Assembly: GCA_047615875.1 (NCBI GenBank)
Contig: JBLHGU010000240.1
Location: forward strand, 1-7,711
Reading direction: 5' to 3'
Source: JBLHGU01 sp047615875
GTDB lineage: Bacteria > Pseudomonadota > Gammaproteobacteria > Arenicellales > CAJQKF01
DNA: 7,711 nt
Shown here: positions 6,618 through 7,711 of the stretch, one piece after another
Layout of the letters: each line of letters opens with the position of its first letter
Position numbering within the stretch: the stretch's first letter is position 1
Program-made: the position numbers and the translations under genes
The notes under the pieces: generated by a model
Told to the model about the DNA's origin: nothing
Databases searched by the model: none
Seen by the model: the letters and a program-made list of their open reading frames with translations, nothing else

Positions 6618-7562
6618 TTAGCTACCAATGGTTTTGTTACGACTAATCTGACCCATAATCACAGTGAGCAGACGGGCGGCAACTAACGCCCCGCGATTTC
6701 CCAAATCATTGGCGGGCATTAACTCAGTGAGATTCACTCCCACGATCGAACCACGTTCGGAAACTGATTTAAGCAAGCTCACGGCTTGCCAGTAATCGAA
6801 GCCACCCGGTGCTGGGCCGATAACCCCTGGAACAACGGATGGGTCCATTACATCGATATCTATATTCAGCACGATGCGGGATTTGTCGGGAATAGCCTCG
6901 ATGATACTTTCCAGGCCCGTTTGTTTCACAACCTGCATTGGAAAGAAGCGAACTCCCCATTGTGTCGCATCGCTATAGTCTGATGGTCGTGCGCTACCAA
7001 TGCCGCGCGCACCAACCTGAACAATGTCGGTAACCCAGGGCATTTCTGAGGCACGTCGCATATTGCTCGACAGGCCCATGGTTTCCCCAGCAACGCTATC
7101 TCGCCAATCTATATGTGCGTCGAGTTGCACGATACATATCGGGCCATAACCTTCATAGGCACTAAAAACCGGGATGGGAGTTGAGTCGTCTCCTCCCAGC
7201 ACGAATGGAACGGCATCTTCTGCAAGGATACTGCTAACCGTGTCACGCAATTGATTTCGGTTATGACTGAAGTCAATGTCATGGCAGACAAGATTTCCCC
7301 AGTCTACAGCTGTCATGCCATTGACCAATACCGGTCCATCCAGATCGAAGTCATGGTGGGACATTGCACCGGGCCAGCCAAAGGCTGACCGAATGGCATC
7401 CGGTGCATCAGCACAATAGGGGCCAACGCTCACATAAGGTGTTGTGCAGGGAGCTCCTACCACAACAATATCTGCACCTTTGACCTGGCCAGGATTGGCG
7501 CTTGGCATGCCCATAAAACCCCGGCCTCCATCACCGCCAAACATTGCGTTCATCTTTGTCAT
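6618..7562 (-). CDS. Arginase/agmatinase-family ureohydrolase with divergent GGDD metal motif
   Basis: This 314-residue cytoplasmic protein belongs to the binuclear-metal ureohydrolase superfamily, whose members hydrolyse guanidino compounds (agmatine, arginine, guanidinobutyrate, guanidine and others) or related substrates. Visible motifs are LGGDDSTPIP (123-126 = GGDD), QLDAHIDWRD (D148, H150, D152), NIDIDVMDPSVVPG (D235, D237), and E280 in NLTELMP at the usual catalytic-Glu region. In canonical members the first motif is GGDH, the His being a ligand of the first metal; here D126 takes its place. The remaining ligands are intact, so an active metalloenzyme is still plausible. I recall homologues with the same GGDD motif annotated as agmatinase, so the subgroup is probably known, but its substrate is not settled by sequence. 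No putrescine, speA or urease gene is nearby to indicate a pathway. The ATG at 7562 has a weak ACGAGA purine stretch upstream. It is likely co-transcribed with the downstream cyclase-like gene. Confidence 0.87.
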   Translation of the reverse strand: MTKMNAMFGGDGGRGFMGMPSANPGQVKGADIVVVGAPCTTPYVSVGPYCADAPDAIRSAFGWPGAMSHHDFDLDGPVLVNGMTAVDWGNLVCHDIDFSHNRNQLRDTVSSILAEDAVPFVLGGDDSTPIPVFSAYEGYGPICIVQLDAHIDWRDSVAGETMGLSSNMRRASEMPWVTDIVQVGARGIGSARPSDYSDATQWGVRFFPMQVVKQTGLESIIEAIPDKSRIVLNIDIDVMDPSVVPGVIGPAPGGFDYWQAVSLLKSVSERGSIVGVNLTELMPANDLGNRGALVAARLLTVIMGQISRNKTIGS

Positions 7563-7644
7563 TATTTTGTCTCGTCAGATCTGCTAAAACTCATTCAGGC
7601 ATTCCGTACTGCCAGGTGGTAACATCACAACAATTACGGTAATG

Positions 7645-7673
7645 AGCATAAAGTAATCACATCTTTGGGACAA
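7645..7673 (-). promoter_or_regulatory. Candidate sigma-70 promoter for the ureohydrolase-cyclase unit
   Basis: On the minus strand TTGTCC (7668-7673) and TATGCT (7645-7650) are separated by exactly 17 nt. Each matches four of six bases of the -35 and -10 consensus. The transcription start would lie near 7638, giving a leader of about 75 nt before the ATG at 7562. The spacing is ideal but the hexamers are only moderate. Confidence 0.4.
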
Positions 7674-7711
7674 CTATAGCGACCTATGAAACATCTCGGA
7701 ACTACAACGAT

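Noticed and set aside
7686..7711. ATG with an open frame running off the right edge (MKHLGTTT on the plus strand)
   Set aside because: Only eight complete codons are visible, with no Shine-Dalgarno sequence, so a divergent gene cannot be supported.
7563..7711. Search for a CRP-type TGTGA-N6-TCACA site upstream of the ureohydrolase-cyclase unit
   Set aside because: Single half-sites (TGTGA) occur, but the partner half-site at the right spacing does not match, so no cyclic-nucleotide autoregulation can be claimed.

Overview
The window looks like a piece of a free-living gammaproteobacterial chromosome, probably from an aquatic or marine organism. The best lineage clue is a complete RoxA/YcfD-type ribosomal-protein hydroxylase, an enzyme typical of Gammaproteobacteria. 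The moderate base composition and loosely packed single-gene units fit this. No rRNA, tRNA, insertion sequence, integrase, attachment site or CRISPR array is visible. The lineage call is an inference from gene content.

Layout from left to right. Positions 1-461 (+) hold the C-terminal end of an unrecognised gene that enters from outside the window. It converges on roxA (554-1684, -), a JmjC-fold 2-oxoglutarate oxygenase expected to hydroxylate ribosomal protein uL16. A 194-bp divergent intergenic region separates roxA from a 71-residue six-cysteine protein (1879-2094, +). That gene converges on an amidase-signature hydrolase (2197-3507, -), which follows a small exported protein of unknown function (3526-3930, -) by 18 nt. 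A strong intrinsic terminator (3958-3993, - strand) closes the next unit. This is a secreted, four-cysteine lectin-like protein (4009-4659, -) with the best Shine-Dalgarno sequence in the window. The right third holds a two-gene minus-strand unit: an arginase/agmatinase-family ureohydrolase (6618-7562), then 62 nt later a 596-residue class III nucleotide cyclase-like protein with a TolB-N/FlgO-like domain and TPR repeats (4765-6555). A plausible sigma-70 promoter lies upstream of the ureohydrolase.

The genes do not form one obvious pathway. They read as short independent units: translation-linked oxygenation (roxA), nitrogen-compound hydrolysis (amidase, ureohydrolase), signalling (cyclase-TPR protein) and exported proteins. 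The two most interesting points are in the right-hand unit. The cyclase domain keeps both metal-binding aspartates but lacks the adenine-type Lys/Asp pair and the transition-state Asn. The ureohydrolase has Asp where the GGDH metal-ligand His is expected. Both changes are visible in the sequence, but their functional meaning is untested, and each probably marks a known divergent subgroup rather than a wholly new system.
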